Assembly: GCF_000763375.1 (NCBI RefSeq)
Contig: NZ_JPSY01000002.1
Span: 371,579 to 435,578 of the forward strand
Reading direction: 5' to 3'
Origin: Microbacterium profundi
GTDB taxonomy: Bacteria; Actinomycetota; Actinomycetes; Actinomycetales; Microbacteriaceae
Length of the DNA stretch: 64,000 nt
Positions 1 to 8,557 of this stretch are shown in pieces (position 1 is the stretch's first letter; the number at the start of each line of letters is the position of its first letter). A model generated the notes under the pieces. The model saw only the letters and a program-made list of their open reading frames with translations, had not been told where the DNA came from and searched no databases. The translations under genes were made by a program, and so were the position numbers.

Positions 1-168
1 GCTTCCCGGGTCGACGAGCAGTTCGATGCGCTCGCGGGCGGTCATCTTGCCTTTGGAGTGCTGCTTCTCCTTCGCCTTCGTCTCGGCGTCGACCACTGCT
101 TCGCTGTAGCGCGCGCGGAGGTCGGCGATCTTGCCGGCGGTCGTGGAGAGGTCAGGGGTGTCCGTCAC
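1..168 (-). CDS. Acyl-CoA carboxylase beta subunit, N-terminal part (cut by window edge)
   Basis: Only the first 56 codons are in the window; the gene runs off the left edge in frame. The visible peptide starts MTDTPDLSTTAGKIADLRAR and contains KGKMTARERIELLVDPGS, the typical opening of the carboxyltransferase beta subunit of acetyl-/propionyl-CoA carboxylases (AccD/PccB type). These enzymes move a carboxyl group from biotin to acyl-CoA, feeding fatty and mycolic acid synthesis or propionate use. The start is a GTG. Substrate cannot be told from this fragment, so no symbol is given. Confidence 0.8.
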   Translation of the reverse strand, partial: MTDTPDLSTTAGKIADLRARYSEAVVDAETKAKEKQHSKGKMTARERIELLVDPGS

Positions 169-341
169 GGATTCCACACTAGCGGCGGGGAGCGGGCGGA
201 CGTTGGATGCTCACCACAACGGGTCGGCTGATCCTTTGGTGGTGTGGGCCGATCACGATCAAATGAGGGGGAGCGGCTACAAGTGACCGGCAGACACTGA
301 TTCGTGTGCGAGATCCGCAGGAGAGTGCTACGCCGTGCTAC

Positions 342-614
342 ATGACAACGATCACGCACCGTGAGATGCGCAACAGCAGCGCCGAAGTGTTGCGTCGCGT
401 CGAGGCGGGCGAGACCATCACTGTCACCAACCACGGGCACCCCGTGGCGCGGCTGTCTCCGATGACGAGAACCGTGCTCGAAGAACTCGAACAGCTCGGC
501 CAGGTGAGGCTGGAGACTTTGCTGCTCGCTTCGCTGTCACGGCCGAGGTTGAAGTCTGACGTGACAACGGCGGAGCTCATCTCCGACGTCCGCGGATACG
601 ACCGCGGTTACTGA
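342..614 (+). CDS. Phd/YefM-type antitoxin
   Basis: A 90-residue protein beginning MTTITHREMRNSSAEVLRRV, followed by GETITVTNHGHPVARLSP. This is the classic N-terminal DNA-binding fold of the Phd/YefM (prevent-host-death) antitoxin family. The C-terminal half should wrap the toxin. An upstream in-frame ATG at 306 exists, but family alignment favours 342. The gene ends two bases before the PIN toxin, the usual antitoxin-toxin operon order. By family knowledge it represses its own promoter together with the toxin. Because the partner toxin looks damaged, the antitoxin may now work alone. Confidence 0.8.
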   Translation: MTTITHREMRNSSAEVLRRVEAGETITVTNHGHPVARLSPMTRTVLEELEQLGQVRLETLLLASLSRPRLKSDVTTAELISDVRGYDRGY

Positions 615-616
615 CG

Positions 617-856
617 GTGGCCGCTTACCTCGATACCTCGGCCGCGGCGAAGCTGGTGCTCAGTGAAGAGCATTCTGACGACCTGTTCGACGAGATCATG
701 ATCGATCAAGAACGGGTTCTCGTCGCGTCGTGGTTGCTGCATACCGAACTGCACGGCGCGGTCGCAAGACGACGCGGTGAGATCATCACCTATGACGCTG
801 AGCTGGCGGATGCTGCGCGTGGGGCGGGCCTGCGAGTGATGAATCCTGGGGTCTGA
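617..856 (+). pseudogene. PIN-domain toxin (VapC-like) with in-frame internal deletion
   Basis: The 79-residue frame starts at GTG 617 with YLDTSAAAKLVLSEE, the PIN motif carrying the first acidic residue (Asp6). It continues to TELHGAVARR (Glu44), then jumps directly to EIITYDAELADAARGAGLRV (Asp60), which is the C-terminal end of VapC proteins. Family members are about 130 residues, so roughly 50 residues between positions 52 and 55 are missing. That segment includes the helix that normally carries the conserved LDAxHLA acidic residue. The join keeps the frame. VapC toxins are Mg-dependent RNases; without the third acidic residue this copy is probably inactive. I infer a decayed or antitoxin-only module. 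Confidence 0.7.
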
Positions 857-960
857 TCGATCTCAACTCGGGTATCACAGGGCACGCTTATCCACTACGG
901 TATATAAGCCCATTCATGGAAACAACCGTGTCGGGAGTCGCTCGCCCTGATGCTTGAGGG

Positions 961-1266
961 ATGAATGCGCCCCGTTCCCGAGCATCCGAGCATGTCGGAA
1001 TGCTCGTGCGGGAGCTGCGGGCGAAGACGACGATGAGCCGATCGAAGCTCGCCGAGCGTGCAGACATGGACACCAGTCACCTCGCGCGCATCGAAGGCGG
1101 CAAGGGCAATCCGACCCTGTTCGTGCTGATCCAGCTCGCCACGGCGCTCGAGGTCAAACCGACGGTGTTCCTCGACGGTCTCAGCGCGGCGGATCTGCCC
1201 GACGACGTGAAGCCGTACTCGGAGGCAGACTTCCGTCGTGAACTGCGTCGGCGCGAAGGCGCCTGA
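961..1266 (+). CDS. XRE-family helix-turn-helix regulator
   Basis: A 101-residue protein with a Cro/C1-type HTH at about residues 14-70: VRELRAKTTMSRSKLAERADMDTSHLARIEGGKGNPTL and onward, with the recognition helix around MDTSHLARIE. There is no other domain. The ATG at 961 follows a GAGGG directly, too close to serve as a good ribosome site. The in-frame ATG at 1000 (MLVRELRA) is a possible alternative start. The gene lies alone between the toxin-antitoxin pair and a convergent hypothetical gene. Targets are unknown; autoregulation is common for such small repressors. Confidence 0.8.
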   Translation: MNAPRSRASEHVGMLVRELRAKTTMSRSKLAERADMDTSHLARIEGGKGNPTLFVLIQLATALEVKPTVFLDGLSAADLPDDVKPYSEADFRRELRRREGA

Positions 1267-1278
1267 CAGCCCGCAGCC

Positions 1279-1584
1279 TCACACCACGAACCGCCACACG
1301 TACTCGAGTCCGTCCGTCGGACGGAACCACGCGAGCGTGACCACAGCCTCATCCGGGTCGGCAGCACACAGGCAGAGCTCGATCTCCTCGGCCGGAAGCA
1401 CCTGACCCCACAACTGCGTGCGCTCGGAAGCAGCCCCGTCATCTCGGAAGACCCGCACGAAATCAGCCGCATCGCGCCCATCGTTGATGACGACCGGATG
1501 AGACGCATCCGACCGCACCACCCGCCACGGCACGCGGTACGCAGGAGGGGAGGGCAGCTCGTTCGGATCGATGGGTCTCAGCAT
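1279..1584 (-). CDS. Hypothetical protein
   Basis: About 101 residues, beginning MLRPIDPNELPSPPAYRVPW and ending YVWRFVV. I recognise no domain. It is soluble-looking, acidic and rich in Trp and Val, with an alternation that suggests beta structure. The start at ATG 1584 is preferred because a TACCGT -10 box lies seven bases upstream, the leaderless pattern seen elsewhere here. A GTG three codons earlier (1593) is the alternative. It converges on the XRE gene, leaving only 12 bases between the stops. Confidence 0.5.
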   Translation of the reverse strand: MLRPIDPNELPSPPAYRVPWRVVRSDASHPVVINDGRDAADFVRVFRDDGAASERTQLWGQVLPAEEIELCLCAADPDEAVVTLAWFRPTDGLEYVWRFVV

Positions 1585-1659
1585 GACCGTCACGGTAGGA
1601 GCGGCATCCGACGCCTCGAGCCTGCTCAGCAGGCGCCCTCCACGACCGGGGGAGAAGAC

Positions 1660-2598
1660 TCAGACAGTCGGGTCGGTGGAGGGCGAGTCGAGTTCCCCGC
1701 GCTTCCGATGCGTGAGATCTCCGACCTTGTGCCCGACCCAGCCCGCGCCCCGTGCCACGGTCCCCGCAGCGCCTGAGACGGCAGCGCCTGCGTAGCGCGC
1801 TCCGCGCAGCATCCGGGTCTCGATCTTCTCGGCGCCTGTCACAGGCTCGAGCTCGGCGGGGAGCACAGCGGGCGCCACGCCGAAAGCGCGACGCGATGTC
1901 GTGAGAACCCGCCTGCCGAGCAGATTGTTTCCCGCACCGCCGACCACCGCTCCGACCCCGAACGGCAGCGCCTTCCCGATGAACGACGCGCCCCCGGCCG
2001 CCGCGAAGTGCTTGATGAACATGGTCTTGAGTCGATCGACGACGGGGCCGACGGCCGCGCGGGGGAGCGACTTCGTCACGAGCTCGCCCCAGTACGACGA
2101 GCGGCTCGCGCCGCGACCGGTTACCTGCTTCGCGAGCTGACCGACCAGGTCGACGCCCTCTTTGCCGAGCATCAGCGTCATCACCAGCGCCCGAGCTCGA
2201 TCGGGATTGTCGATCGCGATTCCGTGCACCTCGGCGAGAGACTGCGCGAACAGCGCCGTCGACTCCACGAATCCGACAGTCTCCACACCCGAGAGAGCCA
2301 GCGTGATGCCGGTTCCGATCCCTGGGACGACGGCCGTCGCCCCGACCGCGGCGCCGCCGGTCGTCACAGCCGCGAGATAGCGGCGCTCGAGGATGCGCAC
2401 GAGCTGGTCGGGCGTGGCGTGCGGATTGCGCAGACGGATGCTGCGGATGTGAGCCAGCACGAGTGGGCGCTGAATCGCGAGCACGCGGTCAAGGCCGCGC
2501 ACCGCACCAGGATGCTCGTCCGAACCCACGGGTGGGACCCCCTTGTCCCAGGCGGAATCGTCTGGGAGGGAATGGATCTTGTGCACCTTCTTAGCCAC
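1660..2598 (-). CDS. Glycine-rich hydrophobic-core protein of unknown function
   Basis: A 312-residue protein that starts at GTG with a basic stretch (AKKVHKIHS). It has a hydrophobic glycine-rich central segment at about residues 78-110 (GGAAVGATAVVPGIGTGITL) and a second at about 205-225. The C-terminal region is Ala/Gly-rich and ends in a charged tail. The pattern resembles EcsC-like or membrane-inserting proteins, but I cannot assign a family. A TAGGAT -10 box six bases before the GTG suggests a leaderless transcript. The neighbours give no functional clue. Confidence 0.55.
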   Translation of the reverse strand: MAKKVHKIHSLPDDSAWDKGVPPVGSDEHPGAVRGLDRVLAIQRPLVLAHIRSIRLRNPHATPDQLVRILERRYLAAVTTGGAAVGATAVVPGIGTGITLALSGVETVGFVESTALFAQSLAEVHGIAIDNPDRARALVMTLMLGKEGVDLVGQLAKQVTGRGASRSSYWGELVTKSLPRAAVGPVVDRLKTMFIKHFAAAGGASFIGKALPFGVGAVVGGAGNNLLGRRVLTTSRRAFGVAPAVLPAELEPVTGAEKIETRMLRGARYAGAAVSGAAGTVARGAGWVGHKVGDLTHRKRGELDSPSTDPTV

Positions 2599-2678
2599 AG
2601 CACGATCCTAGGTTCGTCGGCAGGGAGAACGCAGAGAGCCGCGCCCTGCAACAGGACGCGGCTCTCTGAACGCGAAGA

Positions 2679-3371
2679 TCAGACGTACAGATTCGCCTGC
2701 TCGAGGTCTTCGGCGAAGTCGACCTCGACCGCGTACAGGTCTGAGACGTCCATCGGCTCGAGCAGCAGGCCGTCTTCGGCGATCGCCAGCTCGAGGCCGC
2801 CCTCGAAGTACTCCTGGTCGTCGACGCGCGACAGCTGGCGCATGAACGCCTTCTTGTACGTGGACGAGATGTAGTTGATGCCGATCGCCTCGCCGAGACC
2901 GCCCTTGACGCTCTTCGACAGCTTGTCGATGAAGCCCTCGGCGGTCACGGTGTACTTGACCTCTTCGTCGCTCACCTTCGAGGTGTTGACGGCCACGAAA
3001 GACTGGTCGCGTTCGATGAACTCGATCGCGCGGCCGAGGATGCGCGGGTCGAAGACGACATCGCCGTTCATCCAGAGCACCCCGCTCTTGCCCGTGGCGC
3101 CGAGGGCGCGCAGCAGGCTCTTGGAGGTGTTGGTCTCGTCGTAGCGCTCGTTGTGCACGTAGTTCACGTGCGGGAAGGCCTCGATGACCGTCTCTGCGCG
3201 GTACCCGACGACGGTGGTGATGCGGGCATCGCTGCCGAATGCGGCACGGATGTTCTCGTGCTGCTGCTGCATGATGGTGCGTCCGTCGCTGAGTTCGGTC
3301 AGCGGCTTCGGAAGGGCGCGGCCGAGGCGCGAGCCCATGCCCGCGGCAAGAATGACGGTCTGAAGAGTCAC
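2679..3371 (-). CDS. Sugar-phosphate/choline-phosphate-type nucleotidyltransferase
   Basis: A 230-residue NTP transferase. The N-terminal signature ILAAGMGSRLG followed by LPKPLTEL is the NTP-binding loop and Lys of the nucleotidyltransferase (GT-A-like) fold. WMNGDVVF at about residue 108 holds the metal-binding Asp. Size and single domain fit the LicC-like cytidylyltransferases that activate phosphocholine or sugar phosphates for cell-surface glycans. I chose GTG 3371 because AGGAG sits five bases upstream; an upstream in-frame ATG at 3401 would add ten residues. No glycan genes are adjacent, so the substrate is unknown. Confidence 0.75.
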   Translation of the reverse strand: MTLQTVILAAGMGSRLGRALPKPLTELSDGRTIMQQQHENIRAAFGSDARITTVVGYRAETVIEAFPHVNYVHNERYDETNTSKSLLRALGATGKSGVLWMNGDVVFDPRILGRAIEFIERDQSFVAVNTSKVSDEEVKYTVTAEGFIDKLSKSVKGGLGEAIGINYISSTYKKAFMRQLSRVDDQEYFEGGLELAIAEDGLLLEPMDVSDLYAVEVDFAEDLEQANLYV

Positions 3372-3604
3372 GATTACTCCTAACAAGAAATCTGTGTTCA
3401 CAGTCGGTTCACCGACCAGACACTTCTTCGTGCCGTGTTCATGTTAGCGATGCCCCCTGGGAACACCCGGACCAGGACATCGCCGTTGCCGTTTCGTGAT
3501 CGAGTACACACCTGACGCACAGGTCACGCGGCTCGCGATCAGGCGATGACTGAATTGTTTCGCCTGACCCTCGGAAAGTCCAGAGCCGTTGATACCTTAG
3601 GACG

Positions 3605-5269
3605 GTGACTGCTTCTCCAGATGACGGCTCCGATCGCCCGGACGATGTGACGGCAGCCCCCGTCGACGGCTCTGCCAAGAAGCCCCCGGCGAAGACAGCC
3701 GCTGCGAAGTCGAAGGCCGCGGCGGCTCGGCCGAGGACGTCGACTGCCAAGACGACCGCCGAAAAGGCCGCCGCCGTGAAATCGGGCGAAGCCAAAGCCG
3801 CGGCCGCGAAATCCGCCACCGCACGGACGGCAGCCGCCAAGACAGCCGCCGTGAAGAGCGCTGCCGCGCGCACGGCTGCGAGCAAAACCGCCGCGAAGAC
3901 CGCCGCAGCGAAGGCCACCACGGCCAGGACTGCCGCGGCCAAGGCCGCCGCAGCGAAGGCCGCCGCAGTGAAGGCCGCCGCTCTCGACGAGTCGACCGCG
4001 AGCACAGCATCCCGCACGCCGGCCGCGAAGCGCACGCCCGCCAAGCGCACACCGGCGAAGACCACGACGGCGAAGACCACGCCGGCGAAGAAGCCCACAC
4101 CGGCGACGTCGCGAACGACGAAGCCACGCGAAGCGAAACCCACGGCTCGTCCCAGACCGGCCGTCGCTGCCGACGACGCCGCGCCGACAGGCGAGGCCAT
4201 TGCGTCTCCGATCGGCGAGATCGAGATCCCGGCACAGGATGCCGTTGCCGACGACACTCTGTTCGCCGACCTCCTCGCCCTGGATCCGGCGGATGCTGAA
4301 TCGGGCACCGGAGCTGCGATCGTGGACCCCGTGACGGACGCCACGGTGGTGACACCCGTCGGGCCCGAGCCCGCGGAAGCCGAACCCGAAGAAGTCATGG
4401 GTGTCGAGCTCGCGCCGGAGCGAGACACCGAGACTGTGGCCGCTGCCGCTGCCACTGCCGCTGCTGCCGCCGCCGTGGCCGAAGAGACCACCTCGGTGCC
4501 GGCATCCGCACCACCCGCTGTCATCCTGCGCGATCTCATCAAGGACTTCGGCGACCAGCGAGCGGTCAACAGCATCGACCTGACCGTTCCCGCCGGTTCG
4601 TTCTACGGCATCGTCGGCCCCAACGGTGCGGGCAAGACCACCACGCTGTCGATCCTGGCAGGGCTCCTGCGCGCGACCTCGGGTCAGGTCGTCGTATGCG
4701 GCATCGATCAGGCTTCGGACGCGCTGAGCGCCAAGCGACTGATGGGAGTGCTTCCCGACCGGCTGCGGACATTCGACCGTCTGACCGGCCGGCAGCTGCT
4801 GCACTACTACGGGCTGCTGCGTGGCTTGGCGGCCGAGGTGATCGAGAAGCGCACGGCAGATCTCGCCCGTGCATTCGATCTCGCGGATGCGCTGAACCGG
4901 GTCGTCTCCGACTACTCCGCGGGCATGACCAAGAAGATCATGCTCGCAGGAGCCATGATCCATTCGCCTCGCGTGCTCGTGCTCGATGAACCGTTCGAAG
5001 CGGTCGACCCGGTCTCATCAGCCGTGATCCTCGACATCCTGCGCGCGTACGTCGCACACGGCGGCACCGTCATCCTCTCCAGCCACGGCATGGATCTTGT
5101 CGAACGCGTCTGCTCCCGCGTCGCGATCATCGTCGGCGGCGAAGTACTCGCCGAGGGGACGATCGACGAAGTGCGCGCAGGACAGACGCTCGAGTCCCGA
5201 TTCGTCGAGCTCTCCGGCGGCGTCAGCGAGGTGGAGGGCCTCGAATGGTTGCACACGTTCTCCGACTGA
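3605..5269 (+). CDS. ABC transporter ATP-binding protein with Lys/Ala-rich histone-like N-terminal tail
   Basis: This 554-residue protein has an unusual build. Residues 25-185 are a low-complexity tail of Ala, Lys, Thr and Pro (repeats such as AAAKTAAVKSAA and KRTPAKRTPAK). Residues 190-275 are acidic. The ABC domain spans about 305-554, with Walker A GPNGAGKT at 338-345, a signature variant YSAGMTKK and Walker B VLVLDEPFEAVD. It pairs with the permease at 5245, overlapping it by 25 bases, so the two form an exporter. The start GTG has a TACCTT -10 box six bases upstream. The tail resembles the AK-rich tails of actinobacterial histone-like proteins and could bind DNA, polyphosphate or membrane lipids; that is inference. 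Confidence 0.85.
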   Translation: MTASPDDGSDRPDDVTAAPVDGSAKKPPAKTAAAKSKAAAARPRTSTAKTTAEKAAAVKSGEAKAAAAKSATARTAAAKTAAVKSAAARTAASKTAAKTAAAKATTARTAAAKAAAAKAAAVKAAALDESTASTASRTPAAKRTPAKRTPAKTTTAKTTPAKKPTPATSRTTKPREAKPTARPRPAVAADDAAPTGEAIASPIGEIEIPAQDAVADDTLFADLLALDPADAESGTGAAIVDPVTDATVVTPVGPEPAEAEPEEVMGVELAPERDTETVAAAAATAAAAAAVAEETTSVPASAPPAVILRDLIKDFGDQRAVNSIDLTVPAGSFYGIVGPNGAGKTTTLSILAGLLRATSGQVVVCGIDQASDALSAKRLMGVLPDRLRTFDRLTGRQLLHYYGLLRGLAAEVIEKRTADLARAFDLADALNRVVSDYSAGMTKKIMLAGAMIHSPRVLVLDEPFEAVDPVSSAVILDILRAYVAHGGTVILSSHGMDLVERVCSRVAIIVGGEVLAEGTIDEVRAGQTLESRFVELSGGVSEVEGLEWLHTFSD

Positions 5270-6810
5270 GGCTGACGCTGATGCTCGGCTCCCTGCGTGG
5301 GGGACGAGCGCTGCGCACCGTATTCGGACTCGCCGCGGTGGTGATCGTCACTGTCGCGGTCTGCATCGCCGTGCTCAGCCTTGCGGATGCGCCCCTCGCG
5401 GTGGCACGCACTGTGGTCGTGCTCGGCGGCGCAGCCGTGCTGCTCGGCTTCCTGATCGGGCCGATCCTCACCGGCGCGTCCGACCAGCTCGACCCGCGCC
5501 GATTCGGCGTGTTCGGAGTCGACGAGCGGCAGATGCCGTGGATCCTCGCTCTCGCCTCGCTGCTCAGCGTGCCTTCGTTCGCCCTGCTCGCGGTCGGCGC
5601 ATGCATCGTCGTGCTCGCCGTACAGCTCGGCGCTCCGTGGATCACTGCGGTGCTCGTGTCGCTCATCGGCGTTCTCGCCTCCGCGCTGGCCGCTCGTATC
5701 GGGATGGCGCTGAGCGCACTTCTGCTGCCCGAGCGGCGTTCGAGGGAGCTGACCGCTCTCTTCGCCCTCGCTGTGGTCGTGGTGGCCTTCCCCGTCGCAG
5801 TGTTCCTCGCTTCGCTGGAATGGGACGGTGCGGTCCCGGGTCCGGTCGCCGTCGTGACGACGATCGTCGGCTTCACCCCCTTCGCAGCGATTCCGGCATT
5901 CCCGTTCGCGATCGCCACCGGCGACGTCGTGGGGGCGTGGGTCAGCGGAATCGTCGCGGCCGTGACCGTCGTCGCGGTGTGGCTGACCTGGTCGTGGGTC
6001 GTACGCCGACTGCTGACGACGACGGGGCGGCCGGCGGCATCGCGAGAACGCACCGGCCTCGGCTGGTTCGCGCTGCTGCCCAGCACCGCTTTCGGCGCGA
6101 TCGCGGCGCGAAGCCTGGTGTACTGGCTCCGCGATCGCCGGTACATCGTGAACATCGTCGTCGTGCCCATCGCCGGCATCCTCACGGTGTTCCCTCTGCT
6201 CGTCGCAGGCGTGCCGCTGTACATCGCCGCCCTCGTGCCCGTGCCCGTCATGGCGCTGTTCTTCGGCTGGCTCCCGCACAACGACGTCGCCTACGACTCG
6301 ACCGCGCTGTGGACGCACGTCGCCAGCGGCGTACGCGGGCTTCCGGATCGCCTCGGCCGACTGGTCCCGGTGGCACTCGTGGCGCTCCCGGTGCTCGCGA
6401 TCGCGATTCCGCTCACGCTCGCCATCATCGAGAGCTGGTATCTGCTGATGCCGATGGTCGGGCTCGCTGCAAGCCTGTTCCTCTCCGGCCTCGGCCTGTC
6501 CAGCATCTCGTCCGTCGTATCGCCGTACGCCGTCTCACGCCCCGGAGACAGCCCGTTCCAGCAGCCGCAGCGGTCGGCATCCCGCGGATCCTTCGGCCCG
6601 GCCGCTGCGTTCATCGGCACTCTGATCGTCAGCGCTCCCACTCTGTGGCTGTTCGTCATGACAGTCATCACTGATGGCATCTACAACCCCCTGACGTTCT
6701 GGATCGGTCTGAGCACCGGCGTGGTCATCCTCGCGCTGGGCGCATTCGCCGGCGGACGGATCTACGACCGCGGCGGAGCGCGTCTCATGGAATTCGTCGA
6801 GACCGCCTGA
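5245..6810 (+). CDS. ABC transporter permease
   Basis: A 521-residue polytopic membrane protein with roughly a dozen hydrophobic segments, starting just after MVAHVLRLRLTLMLGSLRGG. It begins inside the end of the ATPase gene (25-base overlap in another frame), so translation is likely coupled. It has no periplasmic binding domain and no lipobox partner nearby. This points to an ABC-2-like exporter rather than an importer. The substrate cannot be read from the sequence. Confidence 0.8.
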   Translation: MVAHVLRLRLTLMLGSLRGGRALRTVFGLAAVVIVTVAVCIAVLSLADAPLAVARTVVVLGGAAVLLGFLIGPILTGASDQLDPRRFGVFGVDERQMPWILALASLLSVPSFALLAVGACIVVLAVQLGAPWITAVLVSLIGVLASALAARIGMALSALLLPERRSRELTALFALAVVVVAFPVAVFLASLEWDGAVPGPVAVVTTIVGFTPFAAIPAFPFAIATGDVVGAWVSGIVAAVTVVAVWLTWSWVVRRLLTTTGRPAASRERTGLGWFALLPSTAFGAIAARSLVYWLRDRRYIVNIVVVPIAGILTVFPLLVAGVPLYIAALVPVPVMALFFGWLPHNDVAYDSTALWTHVASGVRGLPDRLGRLVPVALVALPVLAIAIPLTLAIIESWYLLMPMVGLAASLFLSGLGLSSISSVVSPYAVSRPGDSPFQQPQRSASRGSFGPAAAFIGTLIVSAPTLWLFVMTVITDGIYNPLTFWIGLSTGVVILALGAFAGGRIYDRGGARLMEFVETA

Positions 6811-6860
6811 GTGCACGATGCAGGCCCCGCAGCGGGCTCAGGGCGGTTAGACTCACCGCT

Positions 6861-7127
6861 ATGAGTACTCCGCTGGACAGCCCCGATCAGGGCGGCGTGG
6901 CAACGCTTGATCGCGAACTGGAAGAACTTCTCAATGAAGAGAACCTCGAGCCGGGCGACCACGAGCGCTTCTCGCACTATGTGAAGAAGGACAAGATCCT
7001 CGAGTCGGCGATCTCCGGAAAGCCGGTGCGCGCCCTGTGCGGCAAGAAGTGGACCCCGGGCCGCGACCCGGAGAAGTTCCCGATCTGCCCTACGTGCAAG
7101 GAGATCTACGAGTCGATGGTCAACTGA
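6861..7127 (+). CDS. DUF3039 family protein
   Basis: An 88-residue actinobacterial protein containing VRALCGKKWTPGRDPEKFPICPTCKEIYESM. Its CxK...CPxC arrangement suggests a small zinc site (Cys near 57, 72 and 75). It matches the DUF3039 family, which is conserved in Actinobacteria but functionally undescribed. A TAGACT -10 box ends seven bases before the ATG and there is no ribosome site, so the mRNA is probably leaderless. The stop codon is followed at once by a copy of the dispersed palindromic repeat at 7128. Confidence 0.85.
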   Translation: MSTPLDSPDQGGVATLDRELEELLNEENLEPGDHERFSHYVKKDKILESAISGKPVRALCGKKWTPGRDPEKFPICPTCKEIYESMVN

Positions 7128-7152
7128 CCCTTCGACAGGCTCAGGGATCGGG
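7128..7152 (+). repeat. Dispersed palindromic repeat, copy 1 (cccttcgacaggctcaggg)
   Basis: The element begins directly after the DUF3039 stop, between two convergent genes. CCCT and AGGG ends can pair, so it may act as a weak terminator. Related copies lie at 41018 inside pheT and at 48953 before argC. Confidence 0.65.
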
Positions 7153-7169
7153 CTCGGAGGCGCCTCGAT

Positions 7170-8495
7170 CTACTCCGCGTCGACGAAGACCGTCGGGATG
7201 GCCGGGTCGGACTTGCTGAGCGCAAGCGCTCGCACCGGCATCTCCTCGCGCACGCGCAGGTGGTGCTCGCGAGCGGATGCCGTGCCCTGCACTCCCTCGT
7301 GGGCGTCGTCGATCTCGCCGCCGTCGACGAGCATCACCTGCAGCGAGCGGGAGTCCGGATGCTCCGCGCCGGTGCTGATCGCTTCGAAACCGTCCGACAC
7401 CACCACGGTCTCCGCCACAGCGACGCCGTCTCGCAGTGTGCGGAAAGTGGCCTTGCGTCCGCCCTTGGACGCCTTGTCGGTCGACGCCTTCGCGACGCCG
7501 ACCCAGGATCCTGAGGGATCCTGACGGGCGACGAGCTTGTAGACCATGCCTGCCGTCGGGTAGCCGGACCCGGTCACCACCGATGTTCCGACGCCGTAGA
7601 AGTCGACCGGTGATGCGGCCAGAGCTGCGATCGCGTACTCGTCGAGATCGCTTGTCACGGTGATCTTCGTCCCGGTCGCGCCGAGTGCGTCGAGTTGAGT
7701 GCGTACGGCCGCGGCGACCGTCGGAAGGTCACCGGAGTCGAGCCGCACGCCGCCGAGCCCGGTGCCGGCGACCCGGATGGCGGTCTCGACGCCGGTGCGG
7801 ATGTCGTAGGTGTCCACGAGCAGGGTGGTGTCGGTGCCGAGGCTCTCGATCTGTGCGCGGAAGGCGTCTTCCTCTGTGTCGTGCAGCAACGTCCACGAAT
7901 GCGCTGCCGTGCCCATCGTCGGGATGCCCCACTGCCGCCCGGCCTCGAGGTTGCTCGTCGAGCCGAACCCGGCGATGAAGGCCGCACGGGCCGCGGCGAC
8001 GGCGGACATCTCCGCTGCTCTGCGCGAGCCCATCTCAGCCAACGGTCGCTCACCGGCGGCCATGCTCATGCGCGAGGCGGCGGTCGCGACGGCCGAGTCG
8101 TGGTTGAGCACGCTCAACGCGAGGGTCTCCAGCACCACGGCATCAGCGAACGTGCCCTCGACGGTGAGGATGGGGGAGCCGGGGAAGTACAGCTCCCCCT
8201 CGCGGTAGCCGTGAACGGAACCGGTGAACCGATAGTTCTCGAGGTACTTCAGCGTCTGGGCATCCACGACTCCGCCGTCGTGCAGGAATCGCAGCTCATC
8301 GTCGCCGAAGCGGAAATCGCGCAGCAGCGAGAGAAGGCGTCCTGTGCCGGCCACGACGCCGAATCGCCGCCCACCGGAGAGCCGCCGGGAGAAGAGCTCG
8401 AAGACGCTCGGCCGCGCTGCGGTGCCGTCACGCAGTGCTGCGCCCAGCATCGTGAGTTCGTATCGGTCTGTGAGCAGCGCCGTCGACGAGGTCAT
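7170..8495 (-). CDS. pncB: Nicotinate phosphoribosyltransferase
   Basis: A 441-residue enzyme that joins nicotinate to PRPP to give nicotinate mononucleotide, the entry step of NAD salvage. It opens with [18 protein letters not shown], the family N-terminus, and carries [18 protein letters not shown] and the phosphate-binding VRLDSGDL region. Length fits the family. On the minus strand a TAAACT -10 box lies six bases before the ATG, so it is likely leaderless. It is divergent from murI, which starts 63 bases away, and convergent with the DUF3039 gene. Confidence 0.9.
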   Translation of the reverse strand: MTSSTALLTDRYELTMLGAALRDGTAARPSVFELFSRRLSGGRRFGVVAGTGRLLSLLRDFRFGDDELRFLHDGGVVDAQTLKYLENYRFTGSVHGYREGELYFPGSPILTVEGTFADAVVLETLALSVLNHDSAVATAASRMSMAAGERPLAEMGSRRAAEMSAVAAARAAFIAGFGSTSNLEAGRQWGIPTMGTAAHSWTLLHDTEEDAFRAQIESLGTDTTLLVDTYDIRTGVETAIRVAGTGLGGVRLDSGDLPTVAAAVRTQLDALGATGTKITVTSDLDEYAIAALAASPVDFYGVGTSVVTGSGYPTAGMVYKLVARQDPSGSWVGVAKASTDKASKGGRKATFRTLRDGVAVAETVVVSDGFEAISTGAEHPDSRSLQVMLVDGGEIDDAHEGVQGTASAREHHLRVREEMPVRALALSKSDPAIPTVFVDAE

Positions 8496-8557
8496 GCGCT
8501 CAGTTTAGTGAGCGTGGCGAGTGCGACGTGGTGGTGGCGCAGGTAGGCTCGATAGTC

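Noticed and set aside
3640..4110. CRISPR-like or tandem-repeat array
   Set aside because: The repetition is degenerate Ala/Lys codons inside a single long frame, with no fixed repeat-spacer period.
3539..4963. 474-codon Gly/Arg-rich frame antisense to the ABC ATPase tail
   Set aside because: It looks like a glycine-rich protein but is simply the reverse reading of the Lys/Ala repeat DNA.
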